Shown: piece after piece, positions 8,659 through 18,477 of the stretch
Layout of the letters: the number at the start of each line of letters is the position of its first letter
Position numbering within the stretch: position 1 is the stretch's first letter
Origin: Chryseobacterium sp. SSA4.19
GTDB taxonomy: Bacteria; Bacteroidota; Bacteroidia; Flavobacteriales; Weeksellaceae
Direction: 5' to 3'
Length of the DNA: 64,000 nt
Assembly: GCF_022601875.1 (NCBI RefSeq)
Contig: NZ_JAKVIP010000012.1
Span: 62,001-126,000 of the forward strand
Notes under the pieces: model-generated
The model's database searches: none
What the model was told of the DNA's origin: nothing
Seen by the model: only the letters and a program-made list of their open reading frames with translations
Made by a program: the position numbers and the translations under genes

Positions 8659-10125
8659 ATGAATAAACAGAATCAGAAATATGATATTGTAAGACCGGAG
8701 CCGGAAAGCCTGCTTCAGTCAACGAGGTCATTCGGTTATTCTGTTGAAACTGCTATTGCTGATTTGATTGACAACAGTATTACAGCAAATGCTACCAAAA
8801 TAAAAATCAGTTTCGGAATTGACCGCTATTCTTCCTTCGTAAGGATTGAAGACAACGGAAAAGGAATGAATGAAAAAGAACTGCTCAACGCTATGAAAGT
8901 TGGCAGCTTCAATCCCCTTGACGATAGGCACGAAAATGATTTGGGAAGATTTGGTCTGGGGTTAAAAACAGCTTCATTTTCTCAGTGCAGACGGTTAACT
9001 GTGAAAACAAGAAACAAATCAGGAAAAGGATTTATCCGTTGTTGGGATTTGGATATTGTAAAGGAAAAGAAAGACTGGGTATTGCTTCGCAATTGTGTAG
9101 ATAAAGTTTCTGAAAAAAATCTTGGAGAATTTTCAGAAGGAGGCTCGGGAACTATTGTGCTATGGGAAAAACTGGATAGATTGATGGAATCAAGAGAGCT
9201 GAAATTAGATAAAGAACATTTTTACAGAAAATTTGATAATGTCAGAAAGCATCTCGGATTGACATTTCACCGTTTTATTGAGAATGGAGAAATTGCAATT
9301 TTTGTTCTTGATGATGAATTGGAAGCTATCAATCCATTTAATATTTCCGATGAATACCCTTCAGCAGAATTAGCGGAAGAGCAACTCTCAATAAGGCAAC
9401 AGCATATATATATACAACCGTTCATACTTCCGCACGAATCAAAACTTTCTTCAAACGAAAAAAAGAATCTTGAAATAGTAAAAGGCTGGACAGAACATCA
9501 GGGAATTTATCTTTACAGAAACAGACGATTGATTGCAGACGGAACCTGGCTTGACCTTGATTTCAGAAAAAAAGAAAGCCAGCGTTTATGCAGAATAAGA
9601 ATTGATATCCCGAATACCCTTGACTCTGAATGGCATATAGATGTGAAAAAAGCATCTGCTAAAATTCCGGATGTAATACGTAAGCGAATTAGAACAATTT
9701 GTTTTACCTCAATTGAGAAAGCAGTAAAGGTTTACACACACAGGGGAGCCTATCTCAGACGAAAAGGAGAAAAGAAGGAAATCGTTTATCTTTGGAAAGC
9801 AAGACAAAAGCAAGGTAAAAGATTTTATGAAGTAAATAAAGACCATCCTATTTATCAATTAATTTTAGAATATCTTGGAGAAGATGCATACGTTTTCAGG
9901 GATTATATGAGGCTGATAGGAGAATCTATGCCGGTTAGTCTTATCGTATCAGACTTTTCAGACCCGTCAACGATAATGAAAGATTTCTTTGAAAGTTCAA
10001 GAGGTGAATTGAAAACAATATATGAAAATACAGTTTCAGCACTTATTAATGCCGGTTTTTCAGAAGATGAAGCAATTAAAAAGGCAAATAGTATTGAGTG
10101 TTTTCAACAATTAAAATTAAATTAA
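8659..10125 (+). CDS. MutL/MORC-like GHKL ATPase, Mza-type
   Basis: A 488-aa GHKL-fold ATPase of the MutL/MORC type found in restriction-linked operons. N-box: DLIDN (35-39); the Asn coordinates Mg-ATP. G1 box: EDNGKGM (64-70). G2 box: LGRFGLGLKTASFSQ (95-109). A fourth motif, GTIVLWEKL, lies near 157. The remainder resembles the S5-like second domain (RNRRLIADGTW). The family's ATP-driven dimerisation is expected to act as a DNA clamp. It begins one base after the HNH stop and is followed after 1 nt by the Z1 gene. The MutL, Z1, PD-(D/E)XK and AIPR set corresponds to the Mza defence system. Confidence 0.88.
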   Translation: MNKQNQKYDIVRPEPESLLQSTRSFGYSVETAIADLIDNSITANATKIKISFGIDRYSSFVRIEDNGKGMNEKELLNAMKVGSFNPLDDRHENDLGRFGLGLKTASFSQCRRLTVKTRNKSGKGFIRCWDLDIVKEKKDWVLLRNCVDKVSEKNLGEFSEGGSGTIVLWEKLDRLMESRELKLDKEHFYRKFDNVRKHLGLTFHRFIENGEIAIFVLDDELEAINPFNISDEYPSAELAEEQLSIRQQHIYIQPFILPHESKLSSNEKKNLEIVKGWTEHQGIYLYRNRRLIADGTWLDLDFRKKESQRLCRIRIDIPNTLDSEWHIDVKKASAKIPDVIRKRIRTICFTSIEKAVKVYTHRGAYLRRKGEKKEIVYLWKARQKQGKRFYEVNKDHPIYQLILEYLGEDAYVFRDYMRLIGESMPVSLIVSDFSDPSTIMKDFFESSRGELKTIYENTVSALINAGFSEDEAIKKANSIECFQQLKLN

Positions 10126-10126
10126 C

Positions 10127-12895
10127 ATGAGCAGACCTTATAATTTTATAAAAAGTATTGTCAAAGACAACTACGAACTGTTTAAAGATGTAATGACTTA
10201 TGAACAGGCTATGGAAACAGCAGTGTCAAATGTGCTGACACCAATAGATTTTTCCGATATTATTCATCCTACAATTGCTTTTACTTCCAAAGAGGAAATT
10301 AAAGATTTATTAATTACAGAGTTGCAGTATGAAGTAAATATCAATCAAGGAATAGAAGCCGGTGAATATCACACGCTTACTGATGACCAGGATCACATTC
10401 CGTGGTATCGTGAAAAAGTCGCAGAGGAAAGGATTAATTTCAGATTTTGGAAGAGGTACAGAAAATATCTGCTTAATATAAAGCAATGGCCGGTATCAAC
10501 AGTAAACCGCCTTGATGAAATTACAGATGACATTATTGAAAGATTAGAAGACCCTACAGTCAGAAATAGGGCATTTGATAGAAGAGGATTAGTAGTTGGT
10601 TATGTGCAGTCAGGAAAGACTGCAAATTTTACGGGATTAATTAACAAAGCTATTGATGCCGGTTATAAAGTAATTATTGTGCTTAGTGGTATGCACAAAA
10701 ACCTAAGGAGTCAGACACAGATGCGCATTGACGAAGAGGTAATCGGCAGAGATACGAGCGACCAGGCACAGGTTAAAAGAATTGGCGTTACTACTTTACC
10801 AAATGAGGGGTATATCAATGTAGATACATTTACTACGCAGGATGACGGAGGTGATTTTTCAAGAGGCTTTGCTCAACAGGTCGGAGGTGTTCAGCCTGGT
10901 TCAGATCGACCGATGATTCTGATTGTAAAGAAAAATGTTTCAGTTCTCCAAAATCTTATCAGATACTTCCGGGAGAGTTTGGATACGCTTGGCGATGAAT
11001 ATGTCTTGCAGACCTCAGAAGGAGAATCATTGCTGAATAATCTTCCGTTACTTTTGATTGACGATGAGGCAGACCAGGCAACACCCAATACAAGGCCACC
11101 TGCAAATGATACAGGAGAACTTGACCCCACATCAATCAACAGAAACATAAGACAACTCTTGAATCTTTTTAATCAGAAGGCTTACGTAGGCTATACAGCC
11201 ACTCCATTTGCCAATATATTTATGCATCACGAGAATGAACATTCTGTGTATGGGAAAGATTTGTTTCCATCATCTTTTATCATTTCAATGGAAGCTCCGT
11301 CTAATTATTTTGGGCCTGTTCAGGTTTTCGGCTTAAATGACAGTGAAACTGAAAGAGGTCTGCCAATTCATATAACTGTTGATGATGCTTCAATGCCTCA
11401 TTCTGATTTCCTTCCGTTACGTCATCGTTCAACAGATGTGCCTAACCATATACCTGAATCAATGAAAGAAGCCGTCAAGTCTTTTATTATTAGTTCAGCA
11501 ATCAGAAGACTGAGAGGGCAAGGTAATAAACATAACACAATGTTGATACACTGTACAAGATTTAATGATATTCAAGATGCTATAGGAATATATGTTGAAG
11601 AGGAATTCAATCGCTTGAGGGAAGGAATAGTAAATGAAGATATTGATATAATAGAAGAATTCAGAATTTTATTTGAACGGGACTACGTCAGAATCACACT
11701 TCAGATGGGAGGATTACTGAACAGTTGGGATGAAGTAAGAAACAATTTAAAGCCTGCGGTTCTGAAAATGGAAAGAAGACCACATATTATAAATGGAACA
11801 GCTGGAGATATTCTTGACTATAAGAACAGGGAAGGGTCAGGACTCAGTGTTATAGCAATTGGAGGAGATAAATTATCCAGGGGATTGACATTGGAGGGCT
11901 TAACTATAAGTTATTTTACACGAGCAAGTACATTGTATGATACTCTTATGCAGATGGGGAGGTGGTTTGGATATAGAACGGGTTTTGAAGATTTATGCAG
12001 AATTTATACAACCAATGACTTATTCAGTTGGTACAGACATATTTCAACTGCGTTTGAAACTTTGAGAAAAGAATTTATGGAAATGAGCCGTCAAAAGTCA
12101 ACTCCGATGGAATTCGGATTAAGAGTTTTATCCCATCCTGATATGATGGCAACCAATGCAATGAAGATGAGACATACTACCACCTTGCCACTGACATATA
12201 AGGGAAAACTTACAGAAACATCCTCTCTTTCTGGTGACAGGTCAATACTTGTCAATAATTATAATGCTGTAGAAACATTTGTTCAGGCATTAAGTCCGTT
12301 CCCTATGGAAGAAAAAGAAAATAGTTATTTATGGACTGATGTTCCGAAGGAAACAGTTATTTCTTTCTTGGATTCATACATTTCATACAGAGGAGCACCA
12401 GCATCAAGTACGAAAAGGATAATAGAATTCATTGAAAAGCAAAAAGAAGGCGATACAACTAATGATATTCTTGATGTTTGGAATGTGGCTTTAGCATCTC
12501 TGAGAAGAGGTACACAGGAAGGGCTAGTGCAAATTGCAGGATTAGATGTAAAACCTTTTACAAGGTCGATTAAGGAAGCATTTGTTAATAATAGACTTTT
12601 TGTCAAAAGAATTGTAAGTCCGGGTGATGAGAAAGTAGATTTTGTAACAGAAACAACAGCGACAAGTGAGGAACTCAGAAAATCGTTGCCAAGATTAAAC
12701 AGGCCGCTTATTACAATTTATCCATTAATTATTGAGAATTTCAGAGCAACTGATGCTGAACCTGTGGAAATGTTATCTCTTGAAAAAATGCCGTTTGGGT
12801 TTGCAATCAGCTGGCCTAACAATGATAATCTTAAAGAATCAACTTATGATATAAACAGTGTATATGAAGAGTTAGAAATTGCAAACTATGATTAA
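10127..12895 (+). CDS. Z1 domain helicase-like ATPase, Mza-type
   Basis: A 922-aa superfamily-2 helicase-like protein of the Z1 family. Walker A is GYVQSGKT (158-165). Walker B is LLIDDEADQATPN with D312-D313-E314-A315-D316. Motif III-like YVGYTATPFANIF follows. The C-terminal helicase lobe carries GGDKLSRGLTLEGL and MQMGRWFGYR, the arginine-finger region. Z1 proteins occur almost only in operons with MutL-like ATPases, REase-fold proteins and DNA methylases. It probably remodels or translocates on target DNA. Translation is likely coupled to both neighbours: a 1-nt gap upstream and an 8-nt overlap downstream. Confidence 0.92.
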   Translation: MSRPYNFIKSIVKDNYELFKDVMTYEQAMETAVSNVLTPIDFSDIIHPTIAFTSKEEIKDLLITELQYEVNINQGIEAGEYHTLTDDQDHIPWYREKVAEERINFRFWKRYRKYLLNIKQWPVSTVNRLDEITDDIIERLEDPTVRNRAFDRRGLVVGYVQSGKTANFTGLINKAIDAGYKVIIVLSGMHKNLRSQTQMRIDEEVIGRDTSDQAQVKRIGVTTLPNEGYINVDTFTTQDDGGDFSRGFAQQVGGVQPGSDRPMILIVKKNVSVLQNLIRYFRESLDTLGDEYVLQTSEGESLLNNLPLLLIDDEADQATPNTRPPANDTGELDPTSINRNIRQLLNLFNQKAYVGYTATPFANIFMHHENEHSVYGKDLFPSSFIISMEAPSNYFGPVQVFGLNDSETERGLPIHITVDDASMPHSDFLPLRHRSTDVPNHIPESMKEAVKSFIISSAIRRLRGQGNKHNTMLIHCTRFNDIQDAIGIYVEEEFNRLREGIVNEDIDIIEEFRILFERDYVRITLQMGGLLNSWDEVRNNLKPAVLKMERRPHIINGTAGDILDYKNREGSGLSVIAIGGDKLSRGLTLEGLTISYFTRASTLYDTLMQMGRWFGYRTGFEDLCRIYTTNDLFSWYRHISTAFETLRKEFMEMSRQKSTPMEFGLRVLSHPDMMATNAMKMRHTTTLPLTYKGKLTETSSLSGDRSILVNNYNAVETFVQALSPFPMEEKENSYLWTDVPKETVISFLDSYISYRGAPASSTKRIIEFIEKQKEGDTTNDILDVWNVALASLRRGTQEGLVQIAGLDVKPFTRSIKEAFVNNRLFVKRIVSPGDEKVDFVTETTATSEELRKSLPRLNRPLITIYPLIIENFRATDAEPVEMLSLEKMPFGFAISWPNNDNLKESTYDINSVYEELEIANYD

Positions 12896-13889
12896 CTATA
12901 AAGTAATATGGGAGTCAATTAATAATGAATCCAGAAGAAATCCTGAGCAATCTCAGATTGCAAGACGGATTCCTTCAAAGGGTTTGTTTAATTCTTTTTT
13001 GGCGACAGATTTCAGAAAAGGAATTCGCTTACTATATATTAAAATTGATAGCGACCAGGATATTTTGATTGATTCTTTACCAAAGTTCAGAGGACTTGAT
13101 ATTTCGTTCACAATTCAGACACTTGGAGAGTTTTCTAATGCCATTTTCTTACGGTTTATACAGTCGATACCTGATACCGATAATATTTTTGAATTGGTTA
13201 TCTCCGACCTGTGTGATAAAGTTATTCAGTTACACAATAAAAATAATCTTTCTCCCACACTTATAAGAACATTATCAGAATGGAAAATATTTTTTGAAAA
13301 AAAGGAAAATGAAATTCTTTCTGTTGAAGCACAGAAAGGGCTTGTAGGTGAGTTATATTTCCTAAAAGATTATCTGTTTCACAAATACCGTTTTACTGAG
13401 TCAGTTTTTTACTGGACTGGCTCAGACAGAACCAATCACGATTTCCAGATAGTGAATAGTGCGGTTGAAGTGAAAACTACTTCAGGTAAACAGCATAAGA
13501 AATTCAGTATATCATCAGAAAGACAGCTTGACAGTACAGGGCTAGAACATCTTTACCTTTCACTATTTTCAATAAACCTCCACAGTAATATGCCAGACCG
13601 GATATTACCTGCATTTATCAGGGAAATCCGTAGACAGATACAGGATGACCCAATAGCGGTATTTCATTTTCAGATAAAACTTGCGAAATACGGATACAAT
13701 GAAGCTCTGGCTGATAAATATACTATTGGTTTTTCCGTCTCTGAAATGAAATTTTTTGAAGTGAAAGAAGGTTTCCCCAGACTGCTTCAAATAAATTTGC
13801 CTAATGGAGTCGGTGACATAAAATATTCCATTGTCGTTGCGGCTTGTACCCCTTTTGAAATAACAACAGACATTTTAAACTATATTTAA
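12888..13889 (+). CDS. PD-(D/E)XK motif protein (DUF4420-like), Mza-type
   Basis: A 333-aa protein with an REase-fold core: E in GLVGELYFL, then D185 in NHDFQ, then VEVK with E194 and K196 (D-x9-E-V-K). This is the PD-(D/E)XK nuclease signature used by DUF4420-type proteins. The start at ATG 12888 overlaps the Z1 stop by 8 nt; a TTG 9 nt upstream is possible but less likely. In the Mza context it is the predicted DNA-cutting subunit. It is followed 3 nt later by the AIPR gene. Confidence 0.85.
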   Translation: MINYKVIWESINNESRRNPEQSQIARRIPSKGLFNSFLATDFRKGIRLLYIKIDSDQDILIDSLPKFRGLDISFTIQTLGEFSNAIFLRFIQSIPDTDNIFELVISDLCDKVIQLHNKNNLSPTLIRTLSEWKIFFEKKENEILSVEAQKGLVGELYFLKDYLFHKYRFTESVFYWTGSDRTNHDFQIVNSAVEVKTTSGKQHKKFSISSERQLDSTGLEHLYLSLFSINLHSNMPDRILPAFIREIRRQIQDDPIAVFHFQIKLAKYGYNEALADKYTIGFSVSEMKFFEVKEGFPRLLQINLPNGVGDIKYSIVVAACTPFEITTDILNYI

Positions 13890-13892
13890 AAA

Positions 13893-15920
13893 ATGAATCT
13901 ATCAGAATTTGCCGTTGACTTCCTGGAAGGTGCTTTGATTACAGTTGAAGAAGAAAAAATTTCTCAAGAAGATGCTATTACCAATGATATACTTGAATAT
14001 GCTATTGATTCGGGAGAGGTAATTGCACACGAGTTGTGTCATTATAAGGTAAGGGGAATAAAAATTAATGCATGGAACTATGACGAGGAAAACGAATCAA
14101 TTGATTTATTTGTAACTATTTTTAAGGGGGAACAAAGAGTAACGAAGGTTTCTGATAAAGATGTTCTTGATGCTTTCAGTAAAGCTGAGAATTTTTTCTG
14201 GCAGGCAAGAGAAGGTAAACTATCTGCAAAAGTTGATGAGTCAGACATAACAGTATTTGACCTGGTTCAGATAATTGAACAATCAAAAAATGATGTAAAG
14301 AATGTCAGAATTTTTGTCATAACAAATGGACAGGTTTCTTCAGAGATTATTCAGGAGGCAACAGAACAGAACGGGGTTTATATTGACTCTCAGATATGGG
14401 ATATTGAAAGAGTACATCAGCAGTATTTAATTCGTTCAGGTAAACAGAAAATTGAAATAGATTTTCTGAATGATTACAACTATAAGCTGAAGTGTCTGCA
14501 TATGGATAAGGTAAGTGAAAAAGTGGATGCCTATATTGCTATTATTCCGGGAAAAATTCTTGCATCAGTGTATGAAAAGTACAGACAGGGATTACTTGAA
14601 AAAAATGTGCGAACTTTTTTACAGTTCAGAGCAAGAGTCAATCAAGGAATAAGAGAAACCATCAGAAAAGAACCAGATATGTTTTTTGCGTACAACAACG
14701 GTATTTCTACAACCGCAGAAAAAGTTGATATAGATTTTGAAGATAATATCCCTTATATCACCAGAATCTCAAACTGGCAAGTAGTAAACGGAGGACAGAC
14801 AACAGCATCGATTTTTGCTACATCAATGGAAAAAGAAATTGATTTATCAAAAGTATTTGTGCAGATGAAAATTTCAGTTGTACAACAGCAGGATGAAATG
14901 GGTAATATTGTTGCGAAAATTTCACGGTTTGCAAACACACAGACAATTATAAAGGATTCTGATTTCAGTTCCAATAGTGAATATCACATTGCAATTGAAA
15001 ATTTTTCAAGAACGGAATGGGTTCCCTCACTTACAGGAGGTAAAGCAACAAACAAATGGTTTTATGAAAGAACGAGAGGACAGTATCTTGACGAAAAATC
15101 AAAGAAAACAGGCAAAGAGTCTAAAATATTTGACCGTGAATATCCAAAAAAACAAAAATTCTTAAAAACTGATTTAGCAAAATACGAAATGAGTTGGTGG
15201 CAACGACCCTTTGATGTAAGCAAAGGAGCGGAAAATAATTTCAAACTTTTTACAAAAGAGCTATCAAGTCAAAAGAATGAAGTAGGTAAAAAATATTATC
15301 AGCGACTTATAGCAAAAGCAATTCTATTCAAAGAAATTGACAAAATAGTGGCAAAGAAAGCTTTGGGAGGATATAAAGCAAATATGGTTTCTTATATTCT
15401 TGCTTGGTTATCATATAAGTCAAACAAAAAATTAAATCTTGACAATATCTGGGAAAATCAGGGGATAAATGAAGCCGTCAACGATATGATTGAACAAATG
15501 ATAGATATTGTATGGTCTCACATAAACAATCCTTCAAAAACAGGAATGAATATAGGGGAATGGTGTAAAAAACCAGAATGCTGGTTAACGCTTAAGGATA
15601 AGTTTATTGATACAAATGTCATAAATGATGAGATCAGAAAAGATGCTGATACTTATGTGGAAAATGATTTGGTTGGTCAAGAACTTTCTCCACAGGATGC
15701 AAAAATAATTGAGAAGGCAGGAGAAATTAAAAGTGAAATCTGGTTTGCAATCGCGAAGTGGGCAAAAGAAAATAATAGATTTACACCTTTTGATAGGAAA
15801 TTAGCCTATAACCTTGGAATTCTGGCAAATAGAAAAGCTTTTTTAACTATAAAACAAGCGAAGAGTGCAATGCGAATTTTAAAGGAGTCAGAAGAAGAAG
15901 GATTTAAATATAATTTTTAA
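13893..15920 (+). CDS. AIPR family abortive-infection protein, Mza-type
   Basis: A 675-aa member of the AIPR (abortive phage infection) family. The conserved core covers FRARVNQGIRETI, MFFAYNNGISTTAEKV, ISNWQVVNGGQTTASIF and ANTQTIIKDSDF, roughly residues 240-365. The family is associated with phage resistance, but its biochemical role is not settled. It is the last gene of the eight-gene run starting at vsr. The next 190 nt hold only a very short, weak reading frame before the convergent gene at 16115. Confidence 0.9.
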   Translation: MNLSEFAVDFLEGALITVEEEKISQEDAITNDILEYAIDSGEVIAHELCHYKVRGIKINAWNYDEENESIDLFVTIFKGEQRVTKVSDKDVLDAFSKAENFFWQAREGKLSAKVDESDITVFDLVQIIEQSKNDVKNVRIFVITNGQVSSEIIQEATEQNGVYIDSQIWDIERVHQQYLIRSGKQKIEIDFLNDYNYKLKCLHMDKVSEKVDAYIAIIPGKILASVYEKYRQGLLEKNVRTFLQFRARVNQGIRETIRKEPDMFFAYNNGISTTAEKVDIDFEDNIPYITRISNWQVVNGGQTTASIFATSMEKEIDLSKVFVQMKISVVQQQDEMGNIVAKISRFANTQTIIKDSDFSSNSEYHIAIENFSRTEWVPSLTGGKATNKWFYERTRGQYLDEKSKKTGKESKIFDREYPKKQKFLKTDLAKYEMSWWQRPFDVSKGAENNFKLFTKELSSQKNEVGKKYYQRLIAKAILFKEIDKIVAKKALGGYKANMVSYILAWLSYKSNKKLNLDNIWENQGINEAVNDMIEQMIDIVWSHINNPSKTGMNIGEWCKKPECWLTLKDKFIDTNVINDEIRKDADTYVENDLVGQELSPQDAKIIEKAGEIKSEIWFAIAKWAKENNRFTPFDRKLAYNLGILANRKAFLTIKQAKSAMRILKESEEEGFKYNF

Positions 15921-16114
15921 GGTTATGTAATAAATACTTACATTATGGAGATATAAAAATGATAATTTCAATGAAAGATCCTGTCGAAAATAAAAAAATT
16001 GTCTATTATCTTAGTGATAAAAAGCAAAACTCTAAAAAAAATAATTACCTGTACATATATTAGTCTATGTAATTTCGTGTTTTTTTAAACCTGTGTTTAT
16101 AGAAAGCAATCTTA

Positions 16115-17398
16115 TTAATTGTAATCCCAAATATTATCAAAATATGAGGTATCAAAATAAGATTTTGGTTCTTTAAATTCAATACCAAAAACTTTATCTA
16201 TTTGATCTTCTATAAAATAATCTTGATTGAAAGAATAAATTTCAATACAGTCATCTAAAATTACATGAAGATGATTTTCGTAATTTTTTGATCTTGGATA
16301 AGTTCTCCATCTTGTAATTTCCTCATTAATCACGTAATTTGAGCCATTACTTAGAAGAATAAATAAACCGTTTGTTGTTTCGATTATATTTCCAAAATAA
16401 CAAGAACCGGTATTAACTAATTCACCGCTAATATTAATCTCATTACTGTATATTTTGTTAAACATTTTCTGTCCCTTATCAATATCGGCGAAGTAATTAC
16501 ATTTAATAATTTCAAACTTTGATTCCGTTATAAGATTTATCTTGTCATCAATTCCCCAACTTAAAGAGTTGGCATCAATTTCTTGCTCAAAGATAGCTTC
16601 TGTGGATAATAGATGGTCAAAATTCCTATTTAGATTTTTACCTTTATAATTCATCATCTGAAGAGGAGGTAAAACATTTTCATCTGATTTCTCCCATTTA
16701 AACATTGCTAAATATGATTTGTCAACTAATGAACTATTAAAAATATTTAAATATGTGTAATTACTAAAAGAAGAATGATTTTCAGAAATTTGGTATATAT
16801 TTTTCTCTATAATCTTTAAATTATCTGGTTTTGTTTGTGAAATATTATATTCAAAAAGTCCCTCATCTCCACCTGATAAAGCAATTTGCGGATATTTATT
16901 GGCTTTGATTGAAAAAAGATTGCAGTCCCAGAGTTTAGTAGGTCTCGAACTAACTAAATATTTCTCAGATTTCTGCCTGTTTGCGCTCGCTGAGAAGAGA
17001 CCCATTTCGTTAATAAAATACAATTTATTACTATAAATTTCAGTATCAGTAGGAATCAAATTTAAAGGTGTGTTCTGTACACCCATTGTAAATTTTGACA
17101 ACATTTTTTCAGTGACTATAAATTTTTTCTCCTCAACGCGCGCAAACTTTTTTAATAGTAATTTTCTAAAATCTCTGTCCTTGAATAATTCAATTAGTGA
17201 AGATTTATAGAGGTAATTGCCATCTAAAAAACAAAAGTTCATTACAATTTTGTCCCTGTCATTTTTAATTAAAGAATTTATAAGCGCATTCCAGTTAATT
17301 ATTTTTAAATCACCATCAAAAGTCCATAGATAAAGTCTTCCACTGTATATTTGACAATCGAAGTAGTTACCGTCTATTTTAATTTTTACAGGTTGCAT
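16115..17398 (-). CDS. Unrecognised 427-aa protein, possible beta-propeller
   Basis: Not recognised. The protein has no signal peptide and no membrane span. It repeatedly alternates short hydrophobic strands with turns (GRLYLWTFDGDLKIINW, NKLYFINEMGLFSAS, NKYPQIALSGGDEGLFEYN, ETTNGLFILLSNGSNYVI), a pattern suggesting a WD/Kelch-like propeller, though no canonical WD repeat is present. Its start overlaps the upstream 146-aa gene by 13 nt, so the two form an operon. The pair converges on the Mza-like operon and is as AT-rich as the rest of the island. By position it may be a defence or regulatory module, but that is inference only. Confidence 0.7.
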   Translation of the reverse strand: MQPVKIKIDGNYFDCQIYSGRLYLWTFDGDLKIINWNALINSLIKNDRDKIVMNFCFLDGNYLYKSSLIELFKDRDFRKLLLKKFARVEEKKFIVTEKMLSKFTMGVQNTPLNLIPTDTEIYSNKLYFINEMGLFSASANRQKSEKYLVSSRPTKLWDCNLFSIKANKYPQIALSGGDEGLFEYNISQTKPDNLKIIEKNIYQISENHSSFSNYTYLNIFNSSLVDKSYLAMFKWEKSDENVLPPLQMMNYKGKNLNRNFDHLLSTEAIFEQEIDANSLSWGIDDKINLITESKFEIIKCNYFADIDKGQKMFNKIYSNEINISGELVNTGSCYFGNIIETTNGLFILLSNGSNYVINEEITRWRTYPRSKNYENHLHVILDDCIEIYSFNQDYFIEDQIDKVFGIEFKEPKSYFDTSYFDNIWDYN

Positions 17399-17826
17399 GT
17401 TTGGCCTTGTCTAATTTTCAACATTTTTGATTTGGTAATAATCTTGTCTTTAACCCATTTTTGCAAAACTACTGAGCAAGGTCTATCATGATTTTTTCTT
17501 CTGTAATCAGCTGGATATCCGTGCCAAATATTATTTTTGCTACTATCGATGAATTTGGCAAGCTTTAGTTCTTCTTTGAAAATATTACGTCCTAAAACTT
17601 TCAAAGAATTAGCTTCCTGGATTAATCCCCAAGTTAAATTTTCTACTTTATAATTATTCACATAATTCGTAATGAAACATTGAAGTTCTTCAATATATTC
17701 AACTATCCAATAACTTTTAGAAGGATTATTTGTCTCTCTATGTTTTGATGAAATGATATACTTAATTGTTATGTCAGATTTAGTTTTATCGCTTATATCT
17801 ATTTCAATATCTGTTATAATTTTCAC
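17386..17826 (-). CDS. Unrecognised 146-aa protein with WHGYP motif
   Basis: Not recognised. The C-terminal half is basic and carries a striking motif: WHGYPADY (101-108), then HDRP around 113-116 and VLQKW ending at W124. This looks like a conserved active or binding site rather than random sequence. The N-terminal half (MKIITDIEIDISD, SYWIVEYIEELQCF) looks like beta strands plus a helix. It is first in a two-gene operon, overlapping the putative propeller gene by 13 nt. About 180 nt without a gene separate it from the HTH gene upstream. Confidence 0.65.
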   Translation of the reverse strand: MKIITDIEIDISDKTKSDITIKYIISSKHRETNNPSKSYWIVEYIEELQCFITNYVNNYKVENLTWGLIQEANSLKVLGRNIFKEELKLAKFIDSSKNNIWHGYPADYRRKNHDRPCSVVLQKWVKDKIITKSKMLKIRQGQTCNL

Positions 17827-18010
17827 GTAATGGCATTTGTTTTTTCTAATATATAAATATAATAATTATTATGCTTAATGAGTTTTAAAGTACAAGTAGC
17901 AAAATCTTAAATTACGGCATATTTTGTTTATTTCCATCACAAATAATTGTAAGAATATATAAATAACAAGTAATTTGTCGATTAATACGCTGACTTGGCA
18001 ATCAGTAATA

Positions 18011-18355
18011 TTATTTCTTCAACAATTCTTCTCTGAATTTGACAACATCTTTTTCTGAAAGTTTATCATAGATTTCAGCAAAGTCTCTCGTTAAGTATCC
18101 CATTGATTCTATTATAAGAACAATAGTTGCCATTGTTGACCTTTTCTTTCCACTAAAAGCACCATTTACTGTGGCTTTGGTCAGTTCTGAATTAGAGTTT
18201 GCAGCTATTTTATCATAACTATTAACTACATCAGTATTACCATCAGTTTTCGATGAGTAACTCTTATTCTTACTGAGCATTTTACGCAAAGTAATCGCTG
18301 TCTTTAAAATTATAATTTTTTCACTTTCCTTAATCATAAATGCAATTAAGCACAT
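18011..18355 (-). CDS. Small XRE-like HTH regulator
   Basis: A 114-aa protein. The central segment SYDKIAANSNSELTKATVN, followed by AFSGKKRSTMATIVLIIESMG, reads as a lambda-repressor-type helix-turn-helix, although divergent. The C-terminus (IYDKLSEKDVVKFREELL) is helical. The listed start is the first ATG; MIKESEK at 18337 is an alternative. A GGTATA/TATACC palindrome lies 16-33 nt upstream and overlaps a rightward promoter, so it probably represses its own gene and the transcript to the right. The DNA-binding role is inferred. Confidence 0.65.
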   Translation of the reverse strand: MCLIAFMIKESEKIIILKTAITLRKMLSKNKSYSSKTDGNTDVVNSYDKIAANSNSELTKATVNGAFSGKKRSTMATIVLIIESMGYLTRDFAEIYDKLSEKDVVKFREELLKK

Positions 18356-18370
18356 AATAAAAAATATTTT

Positions 18371-18388
18371 GGTATAGTTTTGTATACC
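18371..18388. promoter_or_regulatory. Palindromic operator beside the HTH gene
   Basis: GGTATA, 6-nt spacer, TATACC: a perfect 6-bp inverted repeat. It lies immediately upstream of the HTH gene (- strand) and covers the -33 TTTG of the rightward promoter, so a bound repressor would block that promoter. Confidence 0.55.
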
Positions 18389-18410
18389 GAAATGTTTTTT
18401 CTTATCTTTG
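18379..18410 (+). promoter_or_regulatory. Rightward Bacteroidota-type promoter
   Basis: TTTG (18379-18382), 20-nt spacer, TATCTTTG (18403-18410), a close match to TTTG-N(17-23)-TAnnTTTG. The predicted start is near 18417. It would transcribe the structured RNA region and possibly the SusC operon. Confidence 0.6.
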
Positions 18411-18477
18411 TAGAATAAGTTACTTAATTGTAATTTTGCGAACCTTCAAAAATATTAGAAGCTAATCGCTTAGAATC

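Noticed and set aside
12879..12887. Upstream TTG start for the PD-(D/E)XK gene
   Set aside because: The ATG at 12888 gives the common short overlap with Z1 and no conserved residues are lost.
15959..16063. 34-codon frame after the AIPR gene (MIISMKDPVENKK)
   Set aside because: It has a plausible GGAG upstream, but it is very short, Lys- and Asn-rich like random AT-rich DNA, and has no recognisable relative.
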